A DNA stretch of 64,000 nucleotides from JAKFDK01 sp036676195 (lineage in GTDB: Bacteria; Bacillota; Sulfobacillia; Symbiobacteriales; ZC4RG38), in NCBI GenBank assembly GCA_036676195.1, contig JAKFDK010000010.1:1-64000 (forward strand), written 5' to 3'. A program made the translations under genes and the position numbers. Of the stretch, positions 1 through 8,768 are shown one piece after another. A model generated the notes under the pieces. The model saw nothing but the letters and a program-made list of their open reading frames with translations. It was not told the origin of the DNA and searched no databases. How positions within the stretch are numbered: the stretch's first letter is position 1; every line of letters begins with the position of its first letter.

Positions 1-822
1 CGGCCCACACCACGCCCGCAGAGGCTCGCTGTCAAGTCCTGCCGCTTGCCACAGACCCCAATCCCGGTCGCTGACACGCTAGGAAACATAAGATTTACAC
101 CACTTCCGGGGACACTATCGTTGGACGCTCTGAAACCCTCTGGAAGCCTGGCCGTTCAGACAGCTCAGCCCAAAGACCTGCTGCTCAGAAGGACCCACAT
201 GGGCCCGGCTCCCCGCTCACCGGCGCACCGGACGACTACATCCACACAATGACCAGGCCGACGACCCGGCCAGGTGTCCGGGCCTTGACATAGGTGGCGA
301 GCCACAGGCAGGGGTAGGAGATCCCAGGGGACGGTAACGAACTCGCTTCACAGCCTCGTCCAACTCTGGGCAGAGTCAATGGACCCTCGCTAGTGCGTAT
401 CCCAGGTGCGTTCCCTGTACAGCCCCCTTGTTAGAGAGACCCTACGTTTGGACGTCATACATACTGCTTTTGCGAAAGTCAGGGATTGTCTGGCGGCGGC
501 CAGTGAAGACGGCGAAGCTAGGCGCCAAGGTACGCAGGGGGTTCCAGTGTTGTACTGGGAAAAGGGCGCGACGTGTTGTCGCGGACGTTGCCCAGGCGCT
601 GGCGGAGCAGGTTGGCAGGCTACCTGGGCATTGGGCTGCCAGTTAGAGACGTCGTTCGCTTGGAACGAAGCCCGCTGCCGAAGAATAGCGGTAAGTGCGG
701 CGGGATGGAGGGGGTGGATCCCTTGGTTGACGGCATACGTTGTGGCCAATGTGTAGAGGAGGGGGTAGGCAGGTTTGGGTTGCATGGCGCAAGGCGTTTC
801 GGGGAGGAGGGCGGTTCTTGGG
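1..822. other. Long non-coding stretch upstream of the parS cluster
   Basis: No open frame here has a ribosome binding site, a recognisable domain or protein-like composition; the short frames overlap on both strands. Strand composition changes along it: positions 1-60 hold 14 G and 27 C, while 661-720 hold 27 G and 11 C. No perfect DnaA box was found; the nearest is TTATCCAGA at 1053-1061, outside this stretch. I see no RNA gene that I can name. Confidence 0.5.
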
Positions 823-836
823 GTTCCACGTGGAAC
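823..836. promoter_or_regulatory. parS-like centromere site 1
   Basis: Perfect 14-bp palindrome GTTCCACGTGGAAC. It differs from the Bacillus parS core GTTTCACGTGAAAC by symmetric changes and is repeated twice more before parA. It is presumed to be the loading site for the ParB encoded at 2112. Confidence 0.85.
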
Positions 837-1024
837 GCGTTGGCATGTGGGAGTTGTGAGAGGTCGAGCCAGCTAAGGGTGGTTGGAGAGGGACGGCGAC
901 GGGTAGGGCGGCGGCGGATCGGCGGGGGTACTGGCCGGGGGTGATGAAGCTTGATTTAGGTAGCTGCGGCCCGGGAAGTGGTTCATGTGCGCCGCCTCCG
1001 GAGGCTGCAGGACGAAGATGTAGG

Positions 1025-1040
1025 CGTTCCACGTGGAACG
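1025..1040. promoter_or_regulatory. parS-like centromere site 2
   Basis: The same 14-bp core as site 1 (1026-1039), extended by a matching C/G pair to a 16-bp perfect palindrome. It lies about 200 bp from site 1 and 150 bp from site 3. Confidence 0.87.
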
Positions 1041-1176
1041 CGGCATAGCGGGTTATCCAGAGTCCGAACCATGCAGAGGGCTACCGGTGGGCCACCAGGT
1101 CCGAGTCCGAGGGGTGGGTTGCAGGACCGGCAGCACAAGAAATGCCCAGGACAGGGTGCCAAGTGCGAGCCAAAGC

Positions 1177-1190
1177 GTTCCACGTGGAAC
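1177..1190. promoter_or_regulatory. parS-like centromere site 3
   Basis: Third exact copy of GTTCCACGTGGAAC, 152 bp before the parA start. Three copies in under 370 bp next to parAB make chance occurrence unlikely. Confidence 0.87.
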
Positions 1191-1342
1191 ACAGTCCGTA
1201 AGCGGTGTTTCCCCGGACGCCTCCGTAAACCTCGCGACAGCCAGGTGCAATTTCGGGAAGGATCTGCCTCTGCCGCGCCGAATAAACTTCCCGACTGGAG
1301 TATCTCGCCCGATCTTCTTCCCGCCCCCTGTAGGAGAAAGGA

Positions 1343-2134
1343 ATGGGTATGGTGGGCCGCATAATAGCTGTAACCAACCAGAAAGGTGGGGTGGGCAAAA
1401 CCACCACAGCCGTCAATTTGAGTGCAACTATGGCCGAGCTCGGCCAGAAAGTCCTGCTCATGGACCTGGATCCCCAGGGCAATGCCACTGTGGGGTTGGG
1501 AATTGATCGCAAAAATCTCGACTTGTCGATCTACGATGTCCTGATCAAGGGTGCTCGACTGGAAAACGCGCTGCGGGAGACGCCTGTATCTGGCTTGCAC
1601 CTGGTGCCAGCCACCATTGACCTTGCCGGTGCGGAAATCGAATTGGTCAACCAGATCTCGCGCGAAACTCGCCTGAAGAAGGCCATTCACCAAATTCGGG
1701 ACCGCTATGACTTCATTTTCATTGATTGTCCACCCTCCCTTGGACTTCTCACCATAAATGCGTTGACTGCGGCCGACTCAGTGTTGATTCCCATTCAGTG
1801 CGAGTACTACGCCCTTGAAGGTGTCAGCCTGCTACACAAGACTATCGAATTGGTAAAGGAAGCACTCAATCCGGAGTTGGACCTGGAGGGAGTCCTCCTC
1901 ACCATGTACGACGGTCGGACCAATCTTAGCGCGCAGGTCGCGGAGAGTGTGAAGGACCACCAACTGTTCCGTGGCAAGCTTTACCGTTCAACGATTGTGC
2001 GGAATGTAAGGCTCAGCGAGGCGCCCAGCCATGGAATTCCTATTAATATGTATGACCCCAAGTCCAAGGGAGCCGAAGGGTACTATGAGCTGGCCCGGGA
2101 GGTGATTGAGCATGCAGAAGAGAGGGCTGGGTAA
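1343..2134 (+). CDS. parA: Chromosome-partitioning ATPase ParA/Soj
   Basis: ParA-family Walker ATPase that drives chromosome segregation and, in spore formers, influences DnaA activity through ParB-parS complexes. The deviant Walker A motif KGGVGKTT lies at residues 14-21, and a second nucleotide-binding motif MDLDPQGN follows near residue 45. Length (263 aa) is normal for the chromosomal Soj type without a DNA-binding N-terminal extension. The ATG at 1343 follows AGGAG at 1332-1336. parB overlaps the 3' end and three parS-like sites lie just upstream, so this is the complete segregation module. Confidence 0.97.
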   Translation: MGMVGRIIAVTNQKGGVGKTTTAVNLSATMAELGQKVLLMDLDPQGNATVGLGIDRKNLDLSIYDVLIKGARLENALRETPVSGLHLVPATIDLAGAEIELVNQISRETRLKKAIHQIRDRYDFIFIDCPPSLGLLTINALTAADSVLIPIQCEYYALEGVSLLHKTIELVKEALNPELDLEGVLLTMYDGRTNLSAQVAESVKDHQLFRGKLYRSTIVRNVRLSEAPSHGIPINMYDPKSKGAEGYYELAREVIEHAEERAG

Positions 2135-3017
2135 GGGTCTTGGCGCCCTGATTCCTGAAGTCGGTCAGGTAGAGAAGGATACGATCCGGGAACTTCCCAT
2201 CGATCGCATCAAGCCAAATCCGAAACAGCCGCGCAAGCAATTCGCCGATGATAAGCTGGCTGAGCTTGCAGCTTCCATCCGTGAGCACGGCATCGTGCAA
2301 CCGGTGGTGGTGCGCCCGGTTGGATCAGATCATTTCGAACTGGTTGCAGGGGAGCGGCGTTGGCGAGCTGCACAGATAGCGGGCCTGGTTAAAATCCCGA
2401 CTGTTGTGCGGGAATTCACCCCTGCGCAGGTCATGGAAATCGCCCTGATTGAAAACCTGCAACGAGAAGACTTGAATCCCATAGAAGAGGCCGAGGCGTT
2501 CCGGCTCCTGATCGAGGAATTCGGGGTAACACAGGAGGAATTGGCCCGCCGGTTAGGCAAAAGCCGGCCCCAGATTAGTAATACCCTGCGTCTGCTGCAC
2601 TTGCCCGCAACGGTGCGGCATGAACTGGAGAGTGGGCATGTCTCCATGGGCCACGCCAAGGTGTTGCTGGGGGTTGAAGAACCTGATCAGATGCAGGCGC
2701 TGGCAGCCCGGGTTGTGGCCGAAAATCTTTCTGTGCGTGACCTGGAGGCGGCACTGGAGCAAATGCAGGTGACGCGCACCGCTAAAGGCGGACGCCCCAG
2801 GCGTCAGCCGACATCTGACCCGCAACTTCTGGCCATCGAGTCACGACTCCGGGAGAAGTATGGGACGCCGGTCAAGATCGTTACCGGCTCGCCCAGGGGA
2901 AAGGTAGAAATCTACTTTTACGGCGAAGAGGACTTGGCGCGAATTTACGACTTACTCTGTGCCCGGGAGCAGCCACCCAGCTCTCAGCGGCCCCTGCGCG
3001 AGCGCTTTTCCGTGTAA
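2112..3017 (+). CDS. parB: Chromosome-partitioning protein ParB/Spo0J
   Basis: CTP-dependent DNA clamp that loads at parS and spreads to organise the origin region. The N-terminal GLGKGLGALIP segment, which stimulates ParA, is present. It is followed by the ParB/Srx fold with the GERRWRA nucleotide-binding motif, ENLQREDLNP, and a helix-turn-helix (EELARRLGKSRPQISN). I chose ATG 2112 over an upstream in-frame TTG (2106) because GGAGGTG at 2098-2104 lies 7 nt before the ATG but only 1 nt before the TTG. The gene overlaps parA by 23 bases, implying translational coupling. Confidence 0.96.
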   Translation: MQKRGLGKGLGALIPEVGQVEKDTIRELPIDRIKPNPKQPRKQFADDKLAELAASIREHGIVQPVVVRPVGSDHFELVAGERRWRAAQIAGLVKIPTVVREFTPAQVMEIALIENLQREDLNPIEEAEAFRLLIEEFGVTQEELARRLGKSRPQISNTLRLLHLPATVRHELESGHVSMGHAKVLLGVEEPDQMQALAARVVAENLSVRDLEAALEQMQVTRTAKGGRPRRQPTSDPQLLAIESRLREKYGTPVKIVTGSPRGKVEIYFYGEEDLARIYDLLCAREQPPSSQRPLRERFSV

Positions 3018-3023
3018 TAGAGC

Positions 3024-3050
3024 AACACCCCCGGCCAAGCCGGGGGTGTT
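3024..3050 (+). terminator. Hairpin after parB
   Basis: Perfect 12-bp stem AACACCCCCGGC / GCCGGGGGTGTT with a CAA loop, 7 bp past the parB stop. The T-tract is weak (GGATT), so termination may be partial. Confidence 0.65.
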
Positions 3051-3142
3051 GGATTCCCGTGTTGCCATCACCGGGGCAAGTACGGCTTGATCCGGTCGTT
3101 GCCTTTGGCGGGATAGCCAAAGCCGGGGGAGGTAAGGAGGGC

Positions 3143-4249
3143 ATGTTGTTGTACCCGGAGTTAGAGACCCCCGTGGTCATTGTCCGGCAAGATACGCTGG
3201 ACAACAACATCGCCAGAATGGCGCGGGCTGCCAAAGATTTGGGCTTTAGCCTGCGCCCTCACTGCAAGACCCACAAGTCACTGGAAATTGCCCGGCGACA
3301 GCTCGCTGCAGGTGCAAGTGGGCTCACCGTAGCCAAAGTCTCTGAAGCCGAAGTCATGCAGATGGTAACCCCCCCCTCTATTCTGGTGGCAAACCAGATT
3401 ATCGGATGGGACAAGGCACAGCGCCTGATCCGGCTGAATCAGACTGTGCCGGTAATCAGCGGTGTGGATTCGACAGAGGGAGCACGTTTTTTGAATCAGG
3501 CTGCTGCGCAGGCCGGATGCAAGCTCACGGTGTCGCTGGAGATCAATACAGGGCTGCACAGGGCCGGTGTTCTGCCCGGAATGCCGGCATTAACCCTGGC
3601 CAGGGAGCTTGTGCAGCTACCCAACCTTCACTTTTGGGGCATCTTCACCCATGCGGGTCACGCTTACGCCGCATCAGACCCGGAACAGCGGTCGGTTATC
3701 GGGCGGGATGAAGGTAGGCAGATGGTAGACCTCGCGCAACAACTGCGTTCTGCAGGCGTCCTGATTGAAAATGTGAGTGTGGGTTCTACCCCAACTGCCC
3801 TCGACGCTGGTGCAGTGGCCGGTGTAACTGAGGTTCGTCCAGGTAATTATGTATTCTACGACGCCATGCAGATTGCCCTGGGGGTTGCAACGGAGGCCGA
3901 CTGCGCCCTGCGGGTCATTACGACGGTAATCAGCCGACCGACACCTACCCGCGCCGTGGTGGATTGCGGCAGCAAGACCCTGGCGTTGGACCGGGGTGCG
4001 CATGGCACCGGCTCCCTGCCTGGTCACGGCCGGGTTTTGGGCGGCTACCGACGGGTACTGGAACGTCTGTCTGAGGAGCACGGGGTCCTGCGGATTGAAG
4101 CACATGACCCTCTGCAGATCGGAGACCGGTTGGAGGTTATCCCCAACCACGCCTGTGTGGTAGTGAATCTGACAGATCAACTGGTAGTAGTTGCCGCAGG
4201 CAAACCACTTACCACCTGGAATGTACAGGCCAGGGGCTGTACCCGGTAA
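3143..4249 (+). CDS. D-threonine aldolase / D-serine dehydratase-like PLP enzyme (alanine racemase fold)
   Basis: Fold-type III PLP enzyme of the DSD1/D-threonine aldolase family. The N-terminal barrel contains TPVVIV and the PLP-lysine segment PHCKTHK. The C-terminal domain has PNHACVVV, matching the His-x-Cys metal-binding motif of D-serine dehydratase-like proteins. Likely substrates are D-amino acids or beta-hydroxy amino acids; the exact one cannot be read from sequence. The frame is open upstream, but ATG 3143 begins the conserved region and follows purine-rich GGAGG at 3136-3140. That spacing is tight, so TTG 3146 or 3149 are alternatives. Length of 368 aa is normal for the family. Confidence 0.85.
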   Translation: MLLYPELETPVVIVRQDTLDNNIARMARAAKDLGFSLRPHCKTHKSLEIARRQLAAGASGLTVAKVSEAEVMQMVTPPSILVANQIIGWDKAQRLIRLNQTVPVISGVDSTEGARFLNQAAAQAGCKLTVSLEINTGLHRAGVLPGMPALTLARELVQLPNLHFWGIFTHAGHAYAASDPEQRSVIGRDEGRQMVDLAQQLRSAGVLIENVSVGSTPTALDAGAVAGVTEVRPGNYVFYDAMQIALGVATEADCALRVITTVISRPTPTRAVVDCGSKTLALDRGAHGTGSLPGHGRVLGGYRRVLERLSEEHGVLRIEAHDPLQIGDRLEVIPNHACVVVNLTDQLVVVAAGKPLTTWNVQARGCTR

Positions 4250-4366
4250 TTTCCGCCGCATTTGCACCATGCTTGCACCACTTGGCGGGGCAGGAGCAAG
4301 CCGCAGCCTGTCGAACTTTACTACCCGCTCGCACTAAGGTACTCTTCGCAAGGGGGCGCCGTTCCG

Positions 4367-4867
4367 TTGATCCTCGATAACGTTGCCCCGGTTACTGTCG
4401 CGCTCATGTCTGCCGCTGGTAGTTTCTTGCTGTTGTGTTTGGTAATCGGGCTTTGGATGAACCAACGGCGGTTGCTTAATCGCTATCGCCTATTGCTTGG
4501 CGGCCCCCGGGGGCGAGACCTCGAGAGTGTTCTGTTGGACCTGTCCAACCAGGTCACTGCGCTGAAGAGTCAGGTGGCGGCACTGGATGTACAGACTGCA
4601 GAGTTGGGGCGGGCAGCCAAGGGCCACATTCAGTATGTAGGAATCGTGCGGTACCGTGCCTTTCCGGAGTTGGGGAGTGATTTGAGTTTTTCAGCGGCAC
4701 TCCTGGATGGTAACCGTAATGGACTTGTGGTCACCAGCCTGTTCGGACGGTCGGAAAGCAGGATTTATGGTAAGCCAGTCCAATCCGGCACATCTACGTA
4801 TATTCTGACGGATGAGGAAAAGCAGGCAATAGCAGAGGCACTGGCTTCTCACATGAAGTCACTCTGA
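4367..4867 (+). CDS. DUF4446 family membrane protein
   Basis: Small protein of unknown function. One transmembrane helix lies near the N-terminus (ALMSAAGSFLLLCLVIGLW), then a predicted coiled coil (VLLDLSNQVTALKSQVAALD), then a compact beta-rich C-terminal domain (YVGIVRYRAFPELGSDLSFS). This layout is typical of DUF4446 proteins, which recur near parB in Clostridia. The start is set at TTG 4367, after AGGGGG at 4351-4356; the frame is open further upstream without a better ribosome site, so the start is uncertain. It may act with the M23 peptidase downstream, but only proximity suggests this. Confidence 0.75.
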   Translation: MILDNVAPVTVALMSAAGSFLLLCLVIGLWMNQRRLLNRYRLLLGGPRGRDLESVLLDLSNQVTALKSQVAALDVQTAELGRAAKGHIQYVGIVRYRAFPELGSDLSFSAALLDGNRNGLVVTSLFGRSESRIYGKPVQSGTSTYILTDEEKQAIAEALASHMKSL

Positions 4868-4970
4868 GTGTTTCCCTTCTTTGTAGGAGGACTTTAGTAA
4901 TCTGTGGCGAAATATTCCTCTTGTCCGTTTTTCGCCCTGAGAACGGTACAGAAACGTAGAGGGGGGTGAT

Positions 4971-6038
4971 TTGCCGGTGATCAAACAGCGTCACACCAAT
5001 ACCATCACTCTGATTGTTGTGCCGCGGTCCCACCGACAAACACTCAACCTGCTGTTGCCGGTACCCCTTCTGATCGGATTAGCGGTGATGCTGGTCATCG
5101 GCCTGGTCACCAGCATTGGTTACGTCTATTTTCTGAATCGGGATCATGCCCGGGCCACAGCGGCAATTGAGGACCAAACTGCCCTGAAACTTGAGGCAGC
5201 ACAAGCAGAACAGGAACTGAGAGAACGCGAATCTCAACTTCAGCAGATGACAATCAAGGTCCAGGAGATTGAGACCGATCTAACCAAGTTACGAGAGTTA
5301 GACAACCGCGTTCGTAAGTTGATAGATGGGAACAGTTCCTCTGAAACAGATCTACCCCAGGACGCTCAGGCGACGGAGGCCGCCGCCGAGCCAATATTAA
5401 ACACCGAAGAAGAGACAGCGGTTGCCGCCGAGGATGCGGGAGTCGAACAGTTGGTTGCAGACGGCGTCATTGCAACCCGGACGGCCCCGCGTGAGCGCAT
5501 CCTGGCCAGCCGCTCACTCACTGTGCGCCGCACCCCGGCTGACGGAGTTCTGGCCCGCCTGGAGAGCCTCAAAGGAGAGAGTGCTCAGCGTCTGAAGTCA
5601 CTGGCGGAGTCAGAAACCAACCTGGCAAACCGGATGGACTACCTTGCCCACCGGCCTACAGGGCAGCCTGCATGGGGAGAGCGGTCTGACCATTTCGGGT
5701 GGCGTTGGGACCCCCTCGGGCGCGGCCAGCGTTACCACCAGGGCGTTGATTACGCGGCTGACTGGGGGAATGAGATTTACGCAACGGCTGACGGGGTGGT
5801 CGTATTCGCTGATTGGAAGTCTGGAGGATATGGACTTACCGTTATCGTTGACCACGGTTACGGCTTTCAGACCCTGTACGCCCATAACAGCGAAAATGCA
5901 GTGCAGGAAGGTGAACATGTAAAGCGTGGTCAGGTGCTGGCCTACGTTGGCAACACCGGTAACAGCACCGGGCCGCATGTGCACTACGAGGTTCACCTGT
6001 GGGGAGAGCCAGTAGACCCGGACGGGTACGTGGATTGA
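4971..6038 (+). CDS. Membrane-anchored M23 family metallopeptidase
   Basis: Zinc endopeptidase of the LytM/M23 type acting on peptidoglycan cross-links outside the membrane. A hydrophobic anchor (LLLPVPLLIGLAVMLVIGLV) lies at about residues 26-50, followed by a coiled coil rich in Glu/Gln to about residue 115. After an Ala/Glu-rich linker comes the M23 domain with the zinc ligands HQGVD and the closing GPHVHYE motif. TTG 4971 is used because GGGGGGTGAT directly precedes it; GTG 4977 is an alternative. The bactofilin gene follows 15 bp later, a common pairing in which the bactofilin places the peptidase. Confidence 0.93.
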   Translation: MPVIKQRHTNTITLIVVPRSHRQTLNLLLPVPLLIGLAVMLVIGLVTSIGYVYFLNRDHARATAAIEDQTALKLEAAQAEQELRERESQLQQMTIKVQEIETDLTKLRELDNRVRKLIDGNSSSETDLPQDAQATEAAAEPILNTEEETAVAAEDAGVEQLVADGVIATRTAPRERILASRSLTVRRTPADGVLARLESLKGESAQRLKSLAESETNLANRMDYLAHRPTGQPAWGERSDHFGWRWDPLGRGQRYHQGVDYAADWGNEIYATADGVVVFADWKSGGYGLTVIVDHGYGFQTLYAHNSENAVQEGEHVKRGQVLAYVGNTGNSTGPHVHYEVHLWGEPVDPDGYVD

Positions 6039-6053
6039 GGTGAGCAAACAGGT

Positions 6054-6455
6054 ATGTTTGGTAAGCGCACTGGAGATACTCTGAAGTATAACCGGGTCGA
6101 AACTGTGATCGGCGAGGGTACTGAGATCCGTGGAAACATCCAGTCCAGCGGTGTAGTACGGATCGACGGCTACCTGGAGGGCGATGTGGACCACCAGGGG
6201 GAACTGGTGGTGGGCCCCAAGGGTCGTGTCCACGCAAATGTCCGTTCGCGTGAGATGGCGGTTGCGGGCGAAGTGCGCGGGGATGTACTTGTCGTGGGTA
6301 AGCTCGAAATTCTTGCCTCCGGTAAGCTGTTTGGCGACATCCAGTGTGGCCACCTCGTGATACAGGAGGGTGCAGTTTTCGAAGGGCGTAGCCAAATGCA
6401 GGAAGACGCTGGGAAATCCAGGTCCATGCATGAGGAGCGCGCTGCCGAAGGCTGA
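6054..6455 (+). CDS. Bactofilin (polymer-forming cytoskeletal protein)
   Basis: Bactofilin family, a small beta-helical protein that self-assembles into filaments on the inner membrane face and scaffolds cell-wall enzymes. The repeated short beta-turn pattern is visible (EGTEIRGNIQSSGVVRIDGY, then EGDVDHQGELVVGPKGRVHA and AGEVRGDVLVVGKLEI). Length of 133 aa fits a minimal bactofilin core with short tails. It sits directly after the M23 peptidase, an arrangement known from cell-shape loci in other phyla. Confidence 0.94.
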   Translation: MFGKRTGDTLKYNRVETVIGEGTEIRGNIQSSGVVRIDGYLEGDVDHQGELVVGPKGRVHANVRSREMAVAGEVRGDVLVVGKLEILASGKLFGDIQCGHLVIQEGAVFEGRSQMQEDAGKSRSMHEERAAEG

Positions 6456-6480
6456 CGCATGACGTCCGCGCCAGGGAACG

Positions 6481-6514
6481 AACCCGCCCGGTTAGCACCG
6501 GTGCGGGTCTTTTG
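6481..6514 (+). terminator. Rho-independent terminator after bactofilin
   Basis: Stem ACCCGC-CCGG / CCGG-T-GCGGGT with one bulged T, then CTTTTGTGTTTC. It ends the M23-bactofilin unit and precedes the lipid kinase ribosome site at 6533. Confidence 0.75.
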
Positions 6515-6544
6515 TGTTTCTTTCAGCCTGTTGGAGGTGGACCG

Positions 6545-7462
6545 GTGCGAACGTTTTTTGTGGTGAACCCCACGGCCGGAAAGGGAAAGTGCCGGCAGTT
6601 ATGGTCACTGATTCAGCCCCACCTCAGTTCCTGGGGCAATTGGACGTATGCCTATACCTGCACTCGGGGGCAAGCCACGCAGTTGACACGCGATGCGGTA
6701 ACAGAGGGATACGATCGGATCGTAGCGCTGGGCGGGGACGGCACCCTGTCAGAGGTAGTGAACGGACTTTTTGGCACTCCAGCAGCTCTGGGGGTCATTC
6801 CGGCCGGCACCGGTAACGACTTTGCCAGGTGGGCAGGCATTCCCAGCCAGCCTGTCCAGGCAGCAAGGCTGGCTATGACCGGTTCTGCCCGCCCCGTTGA
6901 TGTGGGTGAAGTGACCACCCAGGCCGGCTCCCGTTACTTTCTCAACGTAGCGGGATTTGGCTTTGATGCTGAGGTGGCTGGCGCCGTGAATCAGTACCCC
7001 AAGTACCTCGGTGGCACCCTGCCCTATATCCTTGGGATTCTCAGAACACTGTGGCACTGTCGTCCGGTGCACGTACAACTGGTGATGGATGGCCGCTGTT
7101 TTGAACGCACCATACTGCTGGGCGCAGTGGCCAATGGCAGATACTACGGGGGCGGCATGCTGATTGCCCCAGAAGCATGTGCGGATGACGGATTGTTTGA
7201 CATTTGCCTGGCGGGCAACCTCGGCCCTGGCGCCGTTCTCCGTTTACTACCCAAACTATACTTGGGCGCCCACAAGTCACACCCGCTGGTCGAGTTCTTT
7301 CGGTGCCGCGAACTTCAGATTCGTTCTGCCCGGCCTGTGAACTGCCAGGCCGATGGCGAACTGGCCGGCGGGGTGCCGCTGGTCTTCCGGATTCATCCCG
7401 GAGGGATCCGTTGTGTGACGTGCAATTCGGAGAGGGCAGTCATGCCTTCACCCAGTGCCTGA
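6545..7462 (+). CDS. Diacylglycerol/YegS-type lipid kinase
   Basis: Soluble lipid kinase of the DAGK/YegS/BmrU family, phosphorylating diacylglycerol or related lipids with ATP. Family motifs are clear: VVNPTAGKGK near the N-terminus, the nucleotide-binding GGDGTLSEVVNG, and IPAGTGNDFARW. Start GTG 6545 follows GGAGG at 6533-6537 with 7-nt spacing; the open frame upstream runs through the terminator and is not expected to be translated. Length of 305 aa is typical. Its last 70 bases overlap the opposite-strand yyaC gene tail to tail. Confidence 0.93.
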   Translation: MRTFFVVNPTAGKGKCRQLWSLIQPHLSSWGNWTYAYTCTRGQATQLTRDAVTEGYDRIVALGGDGTLSEVVNGLFGTPAALGVIPAGTGNDFARWAGIPSQPVQAARLAMTGSARPVDVGEVTTQAGSRYFLNVAGFGFDAEVAGAVNQYPKYLGGTLPYILGILRTLWHCRPVHVQLVMDGRCFERTILLGAVANGRYYGGGMLIAPEACADDGLFDICLAGNLGPGAVLRLLPKLYLGAHKSHPLVEFFRCRELQIRSARPVNCQADGELAGGVPLVFRIHPGGIRCVTCNSERAVMPSPSA

Positions 7463-8007
7463 GCGACTGTTTTGGCCATTTGCATCACAAGGTTCAGGCG
7501 AGTGTTCTGGAGAACAAAGTACTCCATAAACCCACCGACGTTGACCACACCTGTGATATGTAACTGACCGACGGCTGGGAGGTTTTTGTTCACACCGGCG
7601 CCGGGCTTCAGTGGACCACGGCCCACCGATACATAACCAATGGACTCAGATCGGCCCAAGCAGGCATCCACTGCCACGATCAACGGTCGCCAGTATTCGG
7701 CTTGCAGGGTGGCGACTGTTTCCGCCAGGTTTCCGGCATGGACCGGGCGATCCAGGGTCCCGAGCACACGAAAGGGCCATGGGCCGCGCTCTTCCAGCAG
7801 GCTACCGACCAGGGGTCCAAGGGCGTCGCCGATGGAGCGGTCAGTTCCCACGCATAATAGGACCAGCCCGTCCACATTGCGGGCCAGCTCAGCCCCCAGG
7901 CGGCGTATGGCAGCGGATATGGTAGAGGTCCCGGACGGGTCCGCCATGTGAATGCGCACTTCACCTTCTTTACCTGCTGAGCGCAGGCTCGGGCCGAGAT
8001 CACCCAT
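7393..8007 (-). CDS. yyaC: Spore protease YyaC (DUF1256)
   Basis: YyaC family, related to the germination protease GPR and conserved in endospore formers; the substrate is not established. LLCVGTDRSIGDALGPLVG matches the GTDRSxGDALGP family signature, and IVAVDACLG and GVNVGG-type segments follow. The frame is open upstream to 8115, but ATG 8007 has an ideal ribosome site (GGAGGTGA about 7 nt upstream) and gives 204 aa, the normal family length. It is transcribed divergently from the TPR gene at 8090 and converges on the lipid kinase. Confidence 0.92.
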   Translation of the reverse strand: MGDLGPSLRSAGKEGEVRIHMADPSGTSTISAAIRRLGAELARNVDGLVLLCVGTDRSIGDALGPLVGSLLEERGPWPFRVLGTLDRPVHAGNLAETVATLQAEYWRPLIVAVDACLGRSESIGYVSVGRGPLKPGAGVNKNLPAVGQLHITGVVNVGGFMEYFVLQNTRLNLVMQMAKTVAQALGEGMTALSELHVTQRIPPG

Positions 8008-8089
8008 CCCTTCACCTCCGGGGACATTCGTCCCCGGCAGGAAGTATACGGCGGTTTTCCAACTGTTATTCAGGTTAGGGGGGCCAGGT

Positions 8090-8632
8090 GTGAGCCAGGA
8101 ATCCGTTTCGGACATGCTGGCAAGGGCAGACCTCCACTATGAGCGGGGGGATTTCAGGCAGGCACTGGCACTGTATGAGCGAGTGCTGCTTATAGACCCT
8201 GAACATGCATACGCTCATAGCCGAGTGGGTGCCATTTGTGCGCAAACGGGGGACCTCGCCCGGGCCGAACAGGCCATTGGCAGAGCCCTGGAGTTGGATC
8301 CACAGTTGGCTGCCGCCCACAGTAATCTGGGCAACATCCTGTATTCCCGGGGTGACTGGGAAGGGGCACTGGGCAAGTACAAGCAAGCGGTGGCCCTGGC
8401 CCCGGAGAATCCGCTGTTCTACGACAACCTCCACGCGGCCTATAAGAAATTGGGCCAGTTAGATCAGGCTGTGGCAGCTTATAAAAAGGCCCGCTCCCTT
8501 GACCGGCTGGCCGTTCGGAGCGAGGCGAAGCATCGCTGGCGGCACGCGACAAGACGGATGGGGTGTGGCAGTCTGGCTGGTCTTTGTTTGCTACTTATTC
8601 TGGTAGGCACCATTGTATCCTGGTCCGGATAG
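8090..8632 (+). CDS. TPR-repeat protein with C-terminal membrane anchor
   Basis: About four tetratricopeptide repeats span residues 5-140 (for example ALALYERVLLIDPEHAYAHS and EGALGKYKQAVALAPENP). A basic stretch and one C-terminal hydrophobic helix follow (about residues 160-178), so it should be tail-anchored with the repeats in the cytoplasm. TPRs mediate protein contacts; the partner is unknown. GTG 8090 is preferred because AGGGGGG at 8077-8083 precedes it. The upstream open frame overlaps the divergent yyaC start and lacks TPR-like sequence. Confidence 0.82.
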   Translation: MSQESVSDMLARADLHYERGDFRQALALYERVLLIDPEHAYAHSRVGAICAQTGDLARAEQAIGRALELDPQLAAAHSNLGNILYSRGDWEGALGKYKQAVALAPENPLFYDNLHAAYKKLGQLDQAVAAYKKARSLDRLAVRSEAKHRWRHATRRMGCGSLAGLCLLLILVGTIVSWSG

Positions 8633-8768
8633 TAATGGAGGGTCTCCCGGATACACCCTTCCATCACACCGAAGCTCTTAGAATTCGACGTTACAAACAA
8701 ATAACCATACGATTCCGAATAAATTAATATTTAAGAAGGATTGCCGTGGCCGCCGTCGAATTTACGTA

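Noticed and set aside
1053..1061. TTATCCAGA near the parS cluster as a DnaA box / origin
   Set aside because: Single site with a mismatch and no repeat or AT-rich unwinding element, so no origin is claimed.
390..1364. Several overlapping open frames of 65-236 codons in the parA upstream region
   Set aside because: No ribosome sites, no recognisable domains, arginine/proline-rich composition typical of GC-rich non-coding DNA, and overlap of parS sites.
4902..4968. Short GTG frame after a TAGGAGG sequence before the M23 gene
   Set aside because: About 21 codons with 14-nt spacing and no recognisable product; not supportable as a gene.
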